Shown: one piece after another, positions 49,707-62,837 of the stretch
How positions within the stretch are numbered: position 1 is the first letter of the stretch
Layout of the letters: each line of letters starts with the position of its first letter
NCBI RefSeq assembly: GCF_023856365.1
Contig: NW_026042475.1
Span: 124,001 to 188,000 of the forward strand
Direction of reading: 5' to 3'
DNA length: 64,000 nucleotides
Origin: Brienomyrus brachyistius
Lineage: Eukaryota > Chordata > Actinopteri > Osteoglossiformes > Mormyridae
The notes under the pieces: generated by a model
What the model was told of the DNA's origin: nothing
The model's database searches: none
What the model saw: the letters and a program-made list of their open reading frames with translations, nothing else
Translations under genes and position numbers: made by a program

Positions 49707-49777
49707 GGCCACAACCGGGATTCGAACCCCGGTCTCCCGTGTGAAAGGCGGCGATCTTACCACTACACTATCCAGCA
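49707..49777 (-). tRNA. tRNA-Asp-like, UUC anticodon, copy 4
   Basis: Identical core; anticodon at 49745-49743. Its 3' flank is unique (GAAACAACTGCTATCACAAC when read on the minus strand), not the AT tract, so it lacks the T run the others have. Confidence 0.5.
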
Positions 49778-49851
49778 ACTATATAATACAATATATAAAA
49801 AATATAATATAAATATAATATAAATATATAAAATATATAAAATATATTTTT

Positions 49852-49922
49852 GGCCACAACCGGGATTCGAACCCCGGTCTCCCGTGTGAAAGGCGGCGAT
49901 CTTACCACTACACTATCCAGCA
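49852..49922 (-). tRNA. tRNA-Asp-like, UUC anticodon, copy 5
   Basis: Identical core, only 145 bp from copy 4; anticodon at 49890-49888. Followed to the right by a full MITE right arm. Confidence 0.5.
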
Positions 49923-50155
49923 ACTATATAATATAAGGGAGATTTACGGGAAAATACTAATACGGGAGGACGGCGGGAAAGAGAAGTAAAATACGGTAGT
50001 TTCCCGGCCAAAACGGGAGACTTGACAGCCTGAGATGGCTGTCTCTGGCCACGCCCCCTACAGTCGGTCCGGCCCCTGGCTTTTCCAGCGTGTTCGCGAA
50101 AACGACTTCATTTATTTTCTTATTGATTTATCGACAGACCATCATACTTTTTCTC

Positions 50156-50415
50156 ATTTATTGTGGGCAGTATAAGGTACACCTGTGCACTACCCATGAT
50201 GTCAGATCAGCATCTTGATGTGGCACACCTGTGAGGTGGGATGGATTATCTCAGCAAAGCAGAAGTGCTCACTATCACACATTTAGACTGATTTGTGAGA
50301 AATGTTTGAGAGAAATGGTAATATTGTGTATCTGGAATGAATTGTAGGTCTTTAAGTCCATCTCATGAAAAATGGGAGCAGAAACAAGAGTGTTGCGTTT
50401 ATATTTTTGTTCAGT
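50156..50415. mobile_element. Tc1-like right terminal repeat only, module 3
   Basis: TTATTGTGGGCAGTATAAGG to TTTTTGTTCAGT matches the last 260 bp of the element at 16041-17208. The left part, the transposase and about 20 bp of the right repeat are missing. The breakpoint is CATACTTTTTCTCA/TTTATTGTGGG. The boundary to the next array is identical to that of modules 1 and 2. Confidence 0.9.
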
Positions 50416-50622
50416 ATATATATTTATGGGTGTATCGAGACTAGATGGTCAGTATGGATAACTAAGGTGCACTAAAACTGGGTGAGCAGGCAAGGCATGT
50501 CACCCAGGTTGTGTGACAATTATTTTATATAAATGTATATATGTATATATATATTCCATCCACCATCCCTCCTTTACAGAGAACTGCGTTATTTTTATTG
50601 TCCATTACGAAAAAAATAAAAA

Positions 50623-50663
<41 letters not shown>

Positions 50664-50865
50664 TATTTATGGGTGTATCGAGACTAGATGGTCATTATGG
50701 ATAACTAAGGTGCACTAAAACTGGGTGAGCAGGCAAGGCATGTCACCCAGGTTGTGTGACAATTATTTTATATAAATGTATATATGTATATATATATTCC
50801 ATCCACCATCCCTCCTTTACAGAGAACTGCGTTATTTTTATTGTCCATTACGAAAAAAATAAAAA

Positions 50866-50910
<45 letters not shown>

Positions 50911-51106
50911 TATTTATGGGTGTATCGAGACTAGATGGTCATTATGGATAACTAAGGTGCACTAAAACTGGGTGAGCAGGCAAGGCATGTCACCCAGGTT
51001 GTGTGACAATTATTTTATATATATGCATATACATATTCCATCCACCATCCCTCCTTTATGGAGAACTGCGTTATTTTTATTGTCTATTGCAAAAAAAAAA
51101 CAGAAA

Positions 51107-51157
<51 letters not shown>

Positions 51158-51269
51158 TATTCATGGGTGTATCGAGACTAGATGGTCATTCTGGATAACT
51201 AAAGTGCACTAAAATTGGGTGAGCAGGCAAGGCATGTCACCCAGGTTGTGTGACAATTATTTTATATAA

Positions 51270-51317
<48 letters not shown>

Positions 51318-51601
51318 CATCCACCATCCCTCCTTTACGGAGAACTGCGTTATTTTTCTTTTTTATTGCTAATAAAAAAACTATATATATATACATATAT
51401 ATTTATGGGTGTATCGAGACTAGATGGTCATTATGAATAACTAAGGTGCACTAAAATTGGGTGAGCAGGCAAGGCATGTCACCCCGGTTGTGTGACAATT
51501 ATTTTATATATATATTCCATCCACCATCCCTCCTTTACGGAGGACTGCTTTATTTTTAATATCCATTGCGAAAAAAAAACACAAGAAAAAGAAAAAATAT
51601 C

Positions 51602-51644
<43 letters not shown>

Positions 51645-51747
51645 GTGTGTCGAGACTAGATGGTCAGTATGGATAACTAAAGTGCACTAAAATTGGGTGA
51701 GCAGGCAAGGCATGTCACCCAGGTTGTGTGACAATTATTTTATATAA

Positions 51748-51797
<50 letters not shown>

Positions 51798-52742
51798 CAT
51801 CCACCATCCCTCCTTTACGGAGAACTGTGTTATTTTTCTTTTCTATTGCTAATAAAAAAACTATATATATGTACATATATATATATATATATATATGGGT
51901 GTATCGAGACTAGTTGGTCATTATGGATAACTAAGTTGCACTAAAATTGGGTGAGCAGGCAAGGCATGTCACCCAGGTTGTGTGACAATTATTTTATATA
52001 TATGTATATATATATTCCATCCACCATCCCTCCTTTATGGAGAACTGCGCTATTTTTATTGTCTATTGCAAAAAAAAAAAAAAAAAAAAACAATACATAT
52101 ATATACATATATATTTATGGGTGTATCGAGACTAGATGGTCATTATGAATAACTAAGGTGCACTAAAATTGGGTGAGCAGGCAAGGCATGTCACCCCGGT
52201 TGTGTGACAATTATTTTATATATATATTCCATCCACCATCCCTCCTTTACGGAGAACTGCGTTATTTTTATTGTCCATTGCGAAAAAAAAAAAAACTATA
52301 TATATACATATATATTTATGGGTGTATCGAGACTAGTTGGTCATTATGGATAACTAAGTTGCACTAAAATTGGGTGAGCAGGCAAGGCATGTCACCCAGG
52401 TTGTGTGACAATTATTTTATATATATGTATGTATATATTCCATCCACCATCCCTCCTTTACGGAGAACTGCGTTATTTTTCTTTTCTATTGCTAATAAAA
52501 AAACTATATATATGTACATATATATATATATATTTATGGGTGTATCGAGACTAGTTGGTCATTATGGATAACTAAGGTGCACTAAAATTGGGTGAGCAGG
52601 CAAGGCATGTCACCCCAGTTGTGTGACAATTATTTTATATAAATGTATATATATATTCCCTCCACCACCCCTCCTTTACGGAGGACTGCTTTATTTTTAA
52701 TATCCATTGCGAAAAAAAAACACAAGAAAAAGAAAAAATATC

Positions 52743-52789
<47 letters not shown>

Positions 52790-52976
52790 GTGTGTCGAGA
52801 CTAGATGGTCAGTATGGATAACTGAGGTGCACTAAAATTGGGTGAGCAGGCAAGGCATGTCACCCAGGTTGTGTGACAATTATTTTATATATATGCATAT
52901 ACATATTCCATCCACCATCCCTCCTTTACGGAGAACTGCGTTATTTTTATTGTCTATTGCAAAAAAAAAACAGAAA

Positions 52977-53019
<43 letters not shown>

Positions 53020-53437
53020 TATTCATGGGTGTATCGAGACTAGATGGTCATTATGGATAACTAAAGTGCACTAAAATTGGGTGAGCAGGCAAGGCATGTC
53101 ACCCAGGTTGTGTGACAATTATTTTATATAAATGTATATATATATATATATATTCCATCCACCATCCCTCCTTTACGGAGAACTGCGTTATTTTTCTTTT
53201 CTATTGCTAATAAAAAAACTATATATATATACATATATATTTATGGGTGTATCGAGACTAGATGGTCATTATGAATAACTAAGGTGCACTAAAATTGGGT
53301 GAGCAGGCAAGGCATGTCACCCCGGTTGTGTGACAATTATTTTATATATATATTCCATCCACCATCCCTCCTTTACAGGACTGCTTTATTTTTAATATCC
53401 ATTGCGAAAAAAAAACACAAGAAAAAGAAAAAATATC

Positions 53438-53512
<75 letters not shown>

Positions 53513-53615
53513 GTGTGTCGAGACTAGATGGTCAGTATGGATAACTAAAGTGCACTAAAATTGGGTGAGCAGGCAAGGCATGTCACCCAGGTTGTGTGAC
53601 AATTATTTTATATAA

Positions 53616-53691
<76 letters not shown>

Positions 53692-53993
53692 CATCCACCA
53701 TCCCTCCTTTACGGAGAACTGCGTTATTTTTCTTTTCTATTGCTAATAAAAAAACTATATATATGTACATATATATATATATATATGGGTGTATCGAGAC
53801 TAGTTGGTCATTATGGATAACTAAGTTGCACTAAAATTGGGTGAGCAGGCAAGGCATGTCACCCAGGTTGTGTGACAATTATTTTATATATATATGTATA
53901 TATATATTCCCTCCACCACCCCTCCTTTACAGAGGACTGCTTTATTTTTAATATCCATTGCGAAAAAAAAACACAAGAAAAAGAAAAAATATC

Positions 53994-54054
<61 letters not shown>

Positions 54055-54157
54055 GTGTGTCGAGACTAGATGGTCAGTATGGATAACTAAAGTGCACTAA
54101 AATTGGGTGAGCAGGCAAGGCATGTCACCCAGGTTGTGTGACAATTATTTTATATAA

Positions 54158-54225
<68 letters not shown>

Positions 54226-54531
54226 CATCCACCATCCCTCCTTTACGGAGAACTGCGTTATTTTTCTTTTCTATTGCTAATAAAAAAACTATATATATGT
54301 ACATATATATATATATATATATATGGGTGTATCGAGACTAGTTGGTCATTATGGATAACTAAGTTGCACTAAAATTGGGTGAGCAGGCAAGGCATGTCAC
54401 CCAGGTTGTGTGACAATTATTTTATATATATATGTATATATATATTCCCTCCACCACCCCTCCTTTACGGAGGACTGCTTTATTTTTAATATCCATTGCG
54501 AAAAAAAAACACAAGAAAAAGAAAAAATATC

Positions 54532-54578
<47 letters not shown>

Positions 54579-55248
54579 GTGTGTCGAGACTAGATGGTCA
54601 GTATGGATAACTAAAGTGCACTAAAATTGGGTGAGCAGGCAAGGCATGTCACCCAGGTTGTGTGACAATTATTTTATATAAATGTATATATATATATATA
54701 TATATATTCCATCCACCATCCCTCCTTTACGGAGAACTGCGTTATTTTTCTTTTCTATTGCTAATAAAAAAACTATATATATATGTACATATATATATAT
54801 ATATGGGTGTATCGAGACTAGTTGGTCATTATGGATAACTAAGTTGCACTAAAATTGGGTGAGCAGGCAAGGCATGTCACCCAAGTTGTGTGACAATTAT
54901 TTTATATATATGTATATATATATTCCATCCACCATCCCTCCTTTACGGAGAACTGCGTTATTTTTATTGTCTATTGCAAAAAAAAAAACAAAAAAAACTA
55001 TATATATATATACATATATATATATGGGTGTATCGAGACTAGAAGGTCATTATGCATAACTAAAGTGCACTAAAATTGGGTGAGCAGGAAAGGCATGTCA
55101 CCCCAGTTGTGTGACAATTATTTTATATATATGTATATATATATATATATTCCCTCCACCACCCCTCCTCTACGGAGGACTGCTTTATTTTTATTTCCAT
55201 TGCAAAAATAAAAAATTTTAAAACACAAAAAAAAAAAAAAAACGAAAA
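50416..55248. repeat. minisatellite array 4
   Basis: About 20 units. The first units (two TTTATTGTCCATTACG units in a row) differ from arrays 2 and 3, which have one before the long-(TA)n beta unit. The later part follows array 3, but the closing pair of gamma units is reduced to one. Confidence 0.95.
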
Positions 55249-55327
55249 TAATAATAATAAAAATAATTTTGAATGTGTATTCAAATAAGTTTGAATGTGT
55301 GTGAACTATATATAAATATATATATAC

Positions 55328-55361
55328 ACATGCATATACAGAAATATATACACACACACAC

Positions 55362-55394
<33 letters not shown>

Positions 55395-55423
55395 CACACA
55401 CTCACATAAACACATACACACAC
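55328..55423. repeat. (CA)n/(TA)n microsatellite, module 4
   Basis: Same tract as module 3. Confidence 0.9.
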
Positions 55424-55429
55424 TGTGTA

Positions 55430-55797
55430 CAGTCTTATGCAAAGGTTTGGCACCCCTTGACAAATAACATCTTTTCAATTACAAAAGCAACAATATCAGT
55501 TAATACAGTCTCTTTAGGAACTGGGGGAAAAATACACAATATTTTCAGCAAACATTGATGAATAGTTACTTTTTATGCCATAAATTGAACAAAATTACAA
55601 AATAAAAACATTATTATGGCACTCTGCAAAAGTTTTGGCACCCTACGTAATCAGTACTTAGTAACACCTCCTCTGCCAGATATCACAGCTTACAAGCGCT
55701 TCTTATAGCCAGCTGAAAGGCTTTCAGTTCTTGTACTTGGGATTTTCTCACATTCTTCCTTGCAAAAGGCTTCTAGTTCTGTAATATTCTAATATAT
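55430..55797 (-). pseudogene. Tc1-like transposase relic, module 4
   Basis: Coding remnant 55794 to 55651, with the same internal stop as the other three. Confidence 0.75.
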
Positions 55798-56426
55798 CAA
55801 GGGCTGTATTGTCAAATAGGAGATCGGCAGCATTCTCCCACCTGAGAAAACTGTACTACAATGCCCTTGATAGTGTGTAGAAACACACTCGTCAGCTCTA
55901 GTCCTCCTGTAACAACGCAAAAGGACTGGCAACCCTCAGGTATTTATGCGTGCGATTGTATGATAAATTCACCCTGACAGTCTCACACTTCTCTTGGTAC
56001 CAACAGGTCTCATGGAATATATAAAAGGCAACTGCAACAATTATACTCGGCACTAAACATCGAGGCACGGAAATGCAGCAGAGCTTGTGTATTTCTCAGG
56101 ATGCATTCTAGTAAAATGCCCGGAAAATGAGCTAAAGACATATTTCAAGGGGCACTATATAAAACCGATGGAAATTTTACTGATTAAATAAAAGGAAAAG
56201 CATCGTTTGAAAAATCACAAATGTTTCTAAGATTCAATGCATCGCTTTTTGACCACATCATAGCGATGAACACATCATTGTTCCTGACAATGTCCTAATA
56301 CAGAAATAAAACTTTATGTTGGTAAACTCAAAAAGCCTTCAGCTGTCACACTGGCTAACGATCTCAAACGATTATAAAGCAGCATTTTGAAAAGCGCTGT
56401 TTTAAAATAACAGATACAACACTTAC

Positions 56427-56714
56427 CTTGTCTTCTGGCCAAATGCTTTTCACGGCTTGGCACTCCAACGGTGCTGAAACGAAATTTGTATTTCCTCCTA
56501 CCTCGTTGGCCCTTCAGTTCTTCTTTTCTCCCTTTGGATGTTTTTTTCCTTCTTCTTTGGATATTGTTTTTTATTTTTGTTTGTTTTTTTTTACTTTGCA
56601 TGTTTTTCCTTCTTCGGATATTATTTTTTTGGCTTATTTTTTTAGACGATGTTTTTTTCGTCTTCTTTAAAAATTGATTTTTTTCGTCTTCTTTAAATAT
56701 TGTTTTTTTTTCAT
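56427..56714 (-). pseudogene. lysine/arginine-rich first exon, frameshifted in module 4
   Basis: The T run that encodes the first lysines has 9 T here (10 in modules 1-3), so the ATG at 56714-56712 now runs in another frame. The original frame stays open upstream to a TTG at 56778 but has no ATG. The donor AAG|GTAAGT after 56427 is intact. Homopolymer errors in assembly could also produce this. Confidence 0.4.
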
Positions 56715-56805
56715 CCTTTTGATGTTGTTTTACGGAACAAGAGCCGTACAGTGCTACTCTATCAGGAGGTAGCGCCAACTGAACGCCTTGAAGCAGTACC
56801 CAGCT

Positions 56806-56905
56806 CTTTTATAGGGAGCGTCAACCCGAAGTCAAGTTCTAGAACGTTGCACTCACTTTTCATTGGTTTCCCAGCTATGCTGTCAGAATAATGTTTGCTG
56901 ATTGG
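56806..56905 (-). promoter_or_regulatory. CCAAT/HSE/TATA promoter-like region, module 4
   Basis: The motifs are unchanged although the exon it serves is frameshifted. Confidence 0.5.
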
Positions 56906-57380
56906 TCGAAAATTTTAAAACGTACCCGAGTACTGTAAAAAAAACTCAAGATCTTGCTACCCTACGGAGCACCCATAAGGTGATTTTTTTTATACGTTAT
57001 ATGCAGCTATTTGTAGCAGGCCGTAATTAGACTAATCCACCCTTTGTCAATAAAGCCAACAAGAGAACAGGTTGCCCAAAGTTTGCTCAGGTACACGCCA
57101 CAGCACAACCTTAAAAACACATCCAGCACAAATCACACTAGTGAATGACACAGCAAATCACAGCAATAAAAAAGACCCCTATGGGCAATCCAGCACCCAG
57201 ACTACAGGTGCCAAAAGGCCCAGCCTGCCTAATAATGAACCCAAAATATACATACAACAAAGAAAAAGACACAAACAAAAAAGAAAATAAAACTAGCCAG
57301 CTGCTCCCACTAAACCCCGCTCCCGAGGCCACTAAGCCGGCTGGCTTGATAATACACGATACAACCTCAGATAAAACATA

Positions 57381-57454
57381 TTAAAGCAACACCAGGGAGG
57401 TTTACAACCTGATCCTTAAAATTATCGACCCGTAATTCCACCTTGAAAACCCCT
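57381..57454 (+). repeat. 75-bp direct repeat, left copy, module 4
   Basis: Counterpart of 43014-43087; its partner is at 58707-58780. Confidence 0.7.
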
Positions 57455-57480
57455 AAAGAACAGTAGTTTACCCCATGACT

Positions 57481-57659
57481 CACTGCCCCATTCAAACAAA
57501 AAAAAAACAGGTTTTTGGGGTAACCTTTAGGTCAGCTCTTCAAAACCAGGTATGAGGACTCTTCAGCTAATCAGTCCTCTAATTAGAAATCTAATTAGGG
57601 AGTTGAAGCGAAAACCTGCATACACACCGGCCCTTTGCGGATAAGATTGTTCACCCCTG
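57481..57659 (-). mobile_element. hAT-like MITE end, module 4
   Basis: Same CAGGGGTGAACAATCTTATC end as in the other modules. Confidence 0.45.
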
Positions 57660-58088
57660 AAACAAGCAAACAGAAAGGCTGCTACACTGCAAATTCAATA
57701 TGCCCGCCGATGCTCCACCAAATCTATCAGGACCCTGCCTGTCTTTCCCGTGCCTGCTCCTTTGCCAATATGCCCTACCATCGGAACATGCACAGCCATC
57801 TCGCCCCGGCTATGCCTCCAGTCCGAACTGCAGTTCCTATACCTGCCTATAATTGCCTGGCTACAATCCATCCCCCAAAATGAAATTGATGACCCAACGA
57901 TCACAGCTAAGAATTCTATCCCCAAACCACTGGTCTTCCTCCCCAACCGAACGATCATTCACTGACCGTGGTAACTTATAAGGGTTGGTATGATGACCAG
58001 TGGTGGACCTCACCGAACGTTTAACTGGTCTCTACACCTCGGGGGGGACATAACCTCCTCCATTATACGAGGCCTACTTGTGGATGCT

Positions 58089-58652
58089 CTATTGCGACCC
58101 CTCCCACCAGCCCTGTCCCCGTAAAATCACAGAGTCCTCATCCGATTCCATTTCTGTTGCCCCTGTGGGCAACCCAGACTCAGGAGACATTACCAGAACA
58201 TCTTCCCCTGACATAACAACCCCCTGTGGTACTGGACGCAACTCTGTTCGGTGAACTTGACGGACAACCCCGTCCCCCTCCATTGGAGTTGCAGAGTAAA
58301 CTGCACCCTGATCTTGGGGACACCGAACTACCATATACAAACAGGCATCCCAATGATCCTGTATTTTACCTCGAACATGGTTCCGCAAACACACCAGCTG
58401 ACCTTCATCAAACCCCTAATCATTAACCAACTCATTGTGTTTCCGATTTCGTGGTGTGGCTTGTTCCTCCAACTAAGCCTTCACATACTCTTGAAGCACC
58501 TGCAAACTTTCCTGATGGTTTTGTACCCATTCCTCCAAAGGTCCACCATACTGACTGATCCCGGCAGGAGCCTGAAGATAGTGTATCGGTAATCGAGGCT
58601 CACAGCCAGACCTTAAATAAAAAGGCATCATCCAGTCATTTGGTGGGGTGTA
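58089..58652 (-). pseudogene. Ty3/gypsy integrase relic, longer copy, module 4
   Basis: Same fragment as in module 3, with both in-frame TAG codons (58475-58473 and 58418-58416). Confidence 0.7.
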
Positions 58653-58706
58653 GTATTGTAAGCTTCTCTGCTGGAGGAAGTGTGTGAAGCAAATTGTGCA
58701 AAAAAA

Positions 58707-58780
58707 ATATTAAAGCAACACCAGGGAGGTTTACATCTAGATCCTTAAAATGATCGACCTGCAATTCCACCTTGAAAATC
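58707..58780 (+). repeat. 75-bp direct repeat, right copy, module 4
   Basis: Counterpart of 44340-44413. Confidence 0.7.
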
Positions 58781-59562
58781 CAATTACCATATAAAGGATA
58801 CAAGATGTAAAGATGACAAATGACATGGCACACATTTGTTGTTTAGACTGTTGTGTCAGGTTAATTGAAAGCTGAAGGATCTTAGTGTTTACTAGTCTAA
58901 GTAACAGAATGTCTAAACACTGTGCTTGCCTTTATGGGTTTTTAAGCAGAACATATAGGTATAGAAACATATTAACATTACGTTTCACGATTCACTGACT
59001 GGAGAATAGGAGAATATACACATCAATATTACTACTTAAGTTAACTAACCCTAATCCCAACCCCTATTGGCACGGAGCCCGCCAGGGTTCAGGTGAGATA
59101 TAAATCTGTAATCTGTATCAATGGTTTTGCTATCCATACCCACCCTATTAATGTTAGCTTCCCAGGGTTTCTTGTTAGACAAGCTCTGTGTCTCTCTATA
59201 CCCCCATTTACTGCACGACTGATTGTCCATTTATAAAGAATCAAATAGGGTGAAGATGGTTTTAGTTTACAATTACTCTGGAAGGTGACCAGATTAAAAA
59301 AAACTAAATACCATGCCTACGTGTATGTAATCTCCATCACAGTCCCCATTTTCCCCATAATCCTCGTTTTGATAGTGCCAATTTGTGTAATGTGAGTTTT
59401 TTTTTTTTTTTAAAAACTGTTATAGAAGAACATACTGGATGCCACATGTGTACAATTACCCCTTTCTAATTAGTGGGGTCCGTTGTGTCAGCTACAGCCT
59501 TTACTAACATACACATAAGTATACAGTCTTACAGCACTTTTGTTTTCCTTTTGTATTTAATG

Positions 59563-59950
59563 GTTTTCCATTTAGGGGGCAGCATGGTGGTGCAGTGGTT
59601 AGCACTGTTGCCTCACACCTCTAGGGCCCGGGTTCGAGTCTCCACCTGGGTCACATGTGTGTGGAGTTTGCATGTTCTACCCATGTCATCGTGGGGTTTC
59701 CTCCGGGTACTCTGGTTTCCCCCACAGTCCAAAAACATGCTGAGGCTAATTGGAGTTGCTAAATTGCCCATAGGAGTGTATGCGTGAGTGAATAGTGTGT
59801 GAGTGTGCCCTGCGATGGGCTGGCCCGCCATCCTGAGTTGTTCCCTGTCTCGTGCCCATTGCTTCCGGGATAGGCTCCAGACCCCCCGCGATCCAGTAGG
59901 ATAAGCGGTTTGGAAAATGGATGGATGGATGGATGGACAGTTTTCCATTT
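59563..59950 (+). mobile_element. tRNA-derived SINE with target duplication, module 4
   Basis: Body 59575-59937, with the same GTTTTCCATTT duplication (59563-59573 and 59940-59950) as module 3, so the insertion predates the module 3/4 duplication. Confidence 0.85.
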
Positions 59951-60217
59951 GAGGAATTAGCAAAAAACTGCAGTGCATGATGGGTAGGATCTAAAGGCTG
60001 CCTAACGCCCTTAATTTGTTTGCAATTTCGCCAGGTAGGCTACCTTCTTTAAACTGCGTTTTGCTAGACTACACATTTCGAGATGTTTTATTGTAGTCTT
60101 GGTAAATATATATATATAGTTTAGCCTAACCCAGCCACTTAAGGGAGCAAGCCAGCTCAGGTAGGTGCCAGTCCCAAGCCCGGATTAATGGAGAGGGTTG
60201 GCGTCAAGAAATAAAGA
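59941..60217 (-). repeat. dispersed repeat, SINE-interrupted copy, module 4
   Basis: Counterpart of 45574-45850. Confidence 0.65.
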
Positions 60218-60787
60218 GAAATAAAGACAACTAATACTCCTAGTTTGCGAGATCTGACTGCAATGGCAGCACTGCTACAAGGGTGTGGATAAATCTATAC
60301 AAATATCACCTGCATGCACATTACTTCTTTTACAATAACCAACTCCTGATCCATACTGTTAGTCGTGAAAAAAAAAACTATCGTGTACATAGAGGCCCTG
60401 TGTAAAAAGATAACTGCCAAGGAAAAGATCAAAAACATTTATTTCAAGGATACAAAGTTTTTATGGTCATGTACAGTGTACAGTGCAATTCTTATTTGAT
60501 TAACTTGAATGTCTCCACAGACTAGACGATTAAACAAATAAAGCAGCGCAACATTACAATAACTAATAACAAATAAACAAAGCTCACGAGTACTATTACA
60601 GTATTTATATCATTTATTTAAACTTAATTTTACCAGGTAAATTAACTACAAAGCAGTTACCACTGCTTTACCTGCTTCTCGGGAGAAATAGCAGATATAC
60701 GTCATGTATGTGACTAAATTCTTAAGCCAATAAGGGCAAAGTTGTGTCGTAATGGAGGCGGATCCAGTTTGTGCAGCCGGTTAAAGA

Positions 60788-61064
60788 CACTACGGGCATG
60801 TAAATGGAGAACGAAATTATAGTTATACCGAATCTCCTACACACAATACCAAGGTTACCAACTTTGGTCAGCTGACCGGAGTGAGACGTTCAATTCCCGT
60901 AAGATTTCTTTGCGCCAGCCTGAGAGTCTGAAAACACGTCACACCAGATGCATGAGAGATGGAAACCTGGGATATTCAGTCGAATCAGATCAAATATGAT
61001 GCTAAGTTAGTACTAAGTTAAAATATGTTCCGGACTTGTAACATGCACCCATGATTTGGAACAG
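60788..61064 (+). repeat. 280-bp direct repeat, MITE-free copy, module 4
   Basis: Counterpart of 46421-46697; its partner is at 61494-61758. Confidence 0.7.
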
Positions 61065-61493
61065 TCAGCAGGCTGTCTCTGGCCACGCCCCCTACACTCG
61101 GTCCGGCCCCTGGCTTTTCCTGAATTCTGATTCCTTTAGATAAACATTGACTTCATTGATATTGTTATTGATTTATCGACAGACCATCATACTTTTTAGA
61201 CGTTATAATAACAACACTCTATTGATCCCCAAAGAGAGAAATTCTCTCCTTGCCTGCCCCCTCTTACTGTCCATGATACACAAGCACATATGTAGAAAAA
61301 CGTCAGCTTGGAAGCCAAGGCTGGACTTAACCTACTCTATTCTGGTATTCTGTTCTCCCAAGTAAGGCATCCCAAGTTCGAATCCAACTTCCGACAAAAG
61401 TTCTTCAATCGCTACAGCACAATTTGAGCCACTGATCGGCTTTAATTGCTTTGTTTTATTTTTGCGTTTCAGGCAAAACTACATAACACTTAA

Positions 61494-61758
61494 AGACACT
61501 TCGGGCATGCAAATGGAGAACGAAATTATAGTTATACCGAATCTCCTACACACAATACCAAGGTTACCAACTTTGGTCAGCTGGCCGGAGTGAGACGTTT
61601 CTCAGGCGCCAGCCTGAGAGTCTGAAAACACGTCACACCAGATGCATGAGAGATGGAAACCTGGGATATTCAGTCGAATCAGATCAAATATGATGCTAAG
61701 TTAGTACTAAGTTAAAATATGTTCCGCACTTGTAACATGCACCCATGATTTGGAACAG
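61494..61758 (+). repeat. 280-bp direct repeat, copy adjoining the MITE, module 4
   Basis: Counterpart of 47127-47391. It keeps ATGCACCCATG where module 3 reads ATGCAGCCATG. Confidence 0.7.
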
Positions 61759-62115
61759 CAGCATACCTGTCAAGGTTTGGATTTGAAAATAAAGGAAATT
61801 TTCCGGCACCCGCCGTGAGCCATCCCACCACCGCAACCAGGCTCCAGTATCCCTTACATTTTAAGACAGGAAATATAAAATAATATAAATTATATAAAAT
61901 ATAATATAAATATAAATATAAATATATAAAATATATAAAATATATTTTTGGCCACAACCGGGATTCGAACCCCGGTCTCCCGTGTGAAAGGCGGCGATCT
62001 TACCACTACACTATCCAGCAACTATATAATATAAGGGAGATTTACGGGAAAATACTAATACGGGAGGACGGCGGGAAATACGGTAGTTTCCCAAACGGGA
62101 GAGAGCCTGAGATGG
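61759..62115 (-). mobile_element. MITE-like element carrying a tRNA-like unit, module 4
   Basis: Same left arm as 47392-47769, but the right arm has lost pieces (GTTTCCCAAACGGGAGAGAG where module 3 has the longer CCCGGCCAAAACGGG arm). This eroded form resembles the third unit of module 3 and indicates loss of whole units by unequal exchange. Confidence 0.5.
61950..62020 (-). tRNA. tRNA-Asp-like, UUC anticodon, copy 6
   Basis: Core identical to the module 3 copies; anticodon at 61988-61986. Confidence 0.5.
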
Positions 62116-62621
62116 CTTTTCCAGCGTGTTCGCGAAAACGACTTCATTATTTATCTGATTGATTTATCGACAGACTTCATACTTTTTAGACGTTATAATA
62201 ACAACACTCTATTGATCCCCCTCTTACTGTCCATGATACACAATGACGAGACACATGTTCACTAATGACGAGAAATTCTATTCATGCCGGGTCCTTCAAA
62301 TCTTACATTTGTTCTCTGCCCGTATACGGAGATTTACGGGTTGCTGTGGTGTAGATCAGCTGATCTGTAGTAGTCTTCTACGTACATCTTCTAGTAGACC
62401 TTCTGAGGGTACTTCACGCATTCTTGGTCGGAGGGTCCAGGTTTCCAGGTTATTTCTTATTTCTCAGGTCAGCTCTTGTATTCAGCCTACTAATATATAT
62501 GGGGCTTGGTACCCAATCTCGGAATGTGGGGATGATGATATCTCCCCCCTGACCTGTCGTCCTGGCTCCCCCTTGTCGTAGCAATCGTGTTGTACCTCTA
62601 GTTGTGATAGCAGTTGTTTCT

Positions 62622-62692
62622 GGCCACAACCGGGATTCGAACCCCGGTCTCCCGTGTGAAAGGCGGCGATCTTACCACTACACTATCCAGCA
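62622..62692 (-). tRNA. tRNA-Asp-like, UUC anticodon, copy 7
   Basis: Counterpart of copy 4, with the same unique 3' flank; anticodon at 62660-62658. Confidence 0.5.
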
Positions 62693-62766
62693 ACTATATA
62701 ATACAATATATAAAAAATATAATATAAATATAATATAAATATATAAAATATATAAAATATATTTTT

Positions 62767-62837
62767 GGCCACAACCGGGATTCGAACCCCGGTCTCCCGT
62801 GTGAAAGGCGGCGATCTTACCACTACACTATCCAGCA
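62767..62837 (-). tRNA. tRNA-Asp-like, UUC anticodon, copy 8
   Basis: Counterpart of copy 5, 145 bp from copy 7; anticodon at 62805-62803. Confidence 0.5.

Larger units (their letters stand above)
47770..50155. repeat. tandem cluster of ~0.7-kb tRNA-bearing units, module 3
   Basis: Distances between successive tRNA-like units are 714, 721, 689 and 145 bp. Each long unit is: tRNA-like unit, right arm of the MITE (ATACGGGAGGACGGCGGGAA), GGCCACGCCCCCTAC, TATCGACAGACCATCATACT, CACAATGACGAGACACATGT, AGATCAGCTGATCT (a 14-bp perfect palindrome), GGGGCTTGGTACCCAATCTC and an AT tract. Later units carry progressive internal deletions. The cluster ends where ATCATACTTTTT meets the truncated Tc1 right end. 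Confidence 0.85.
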
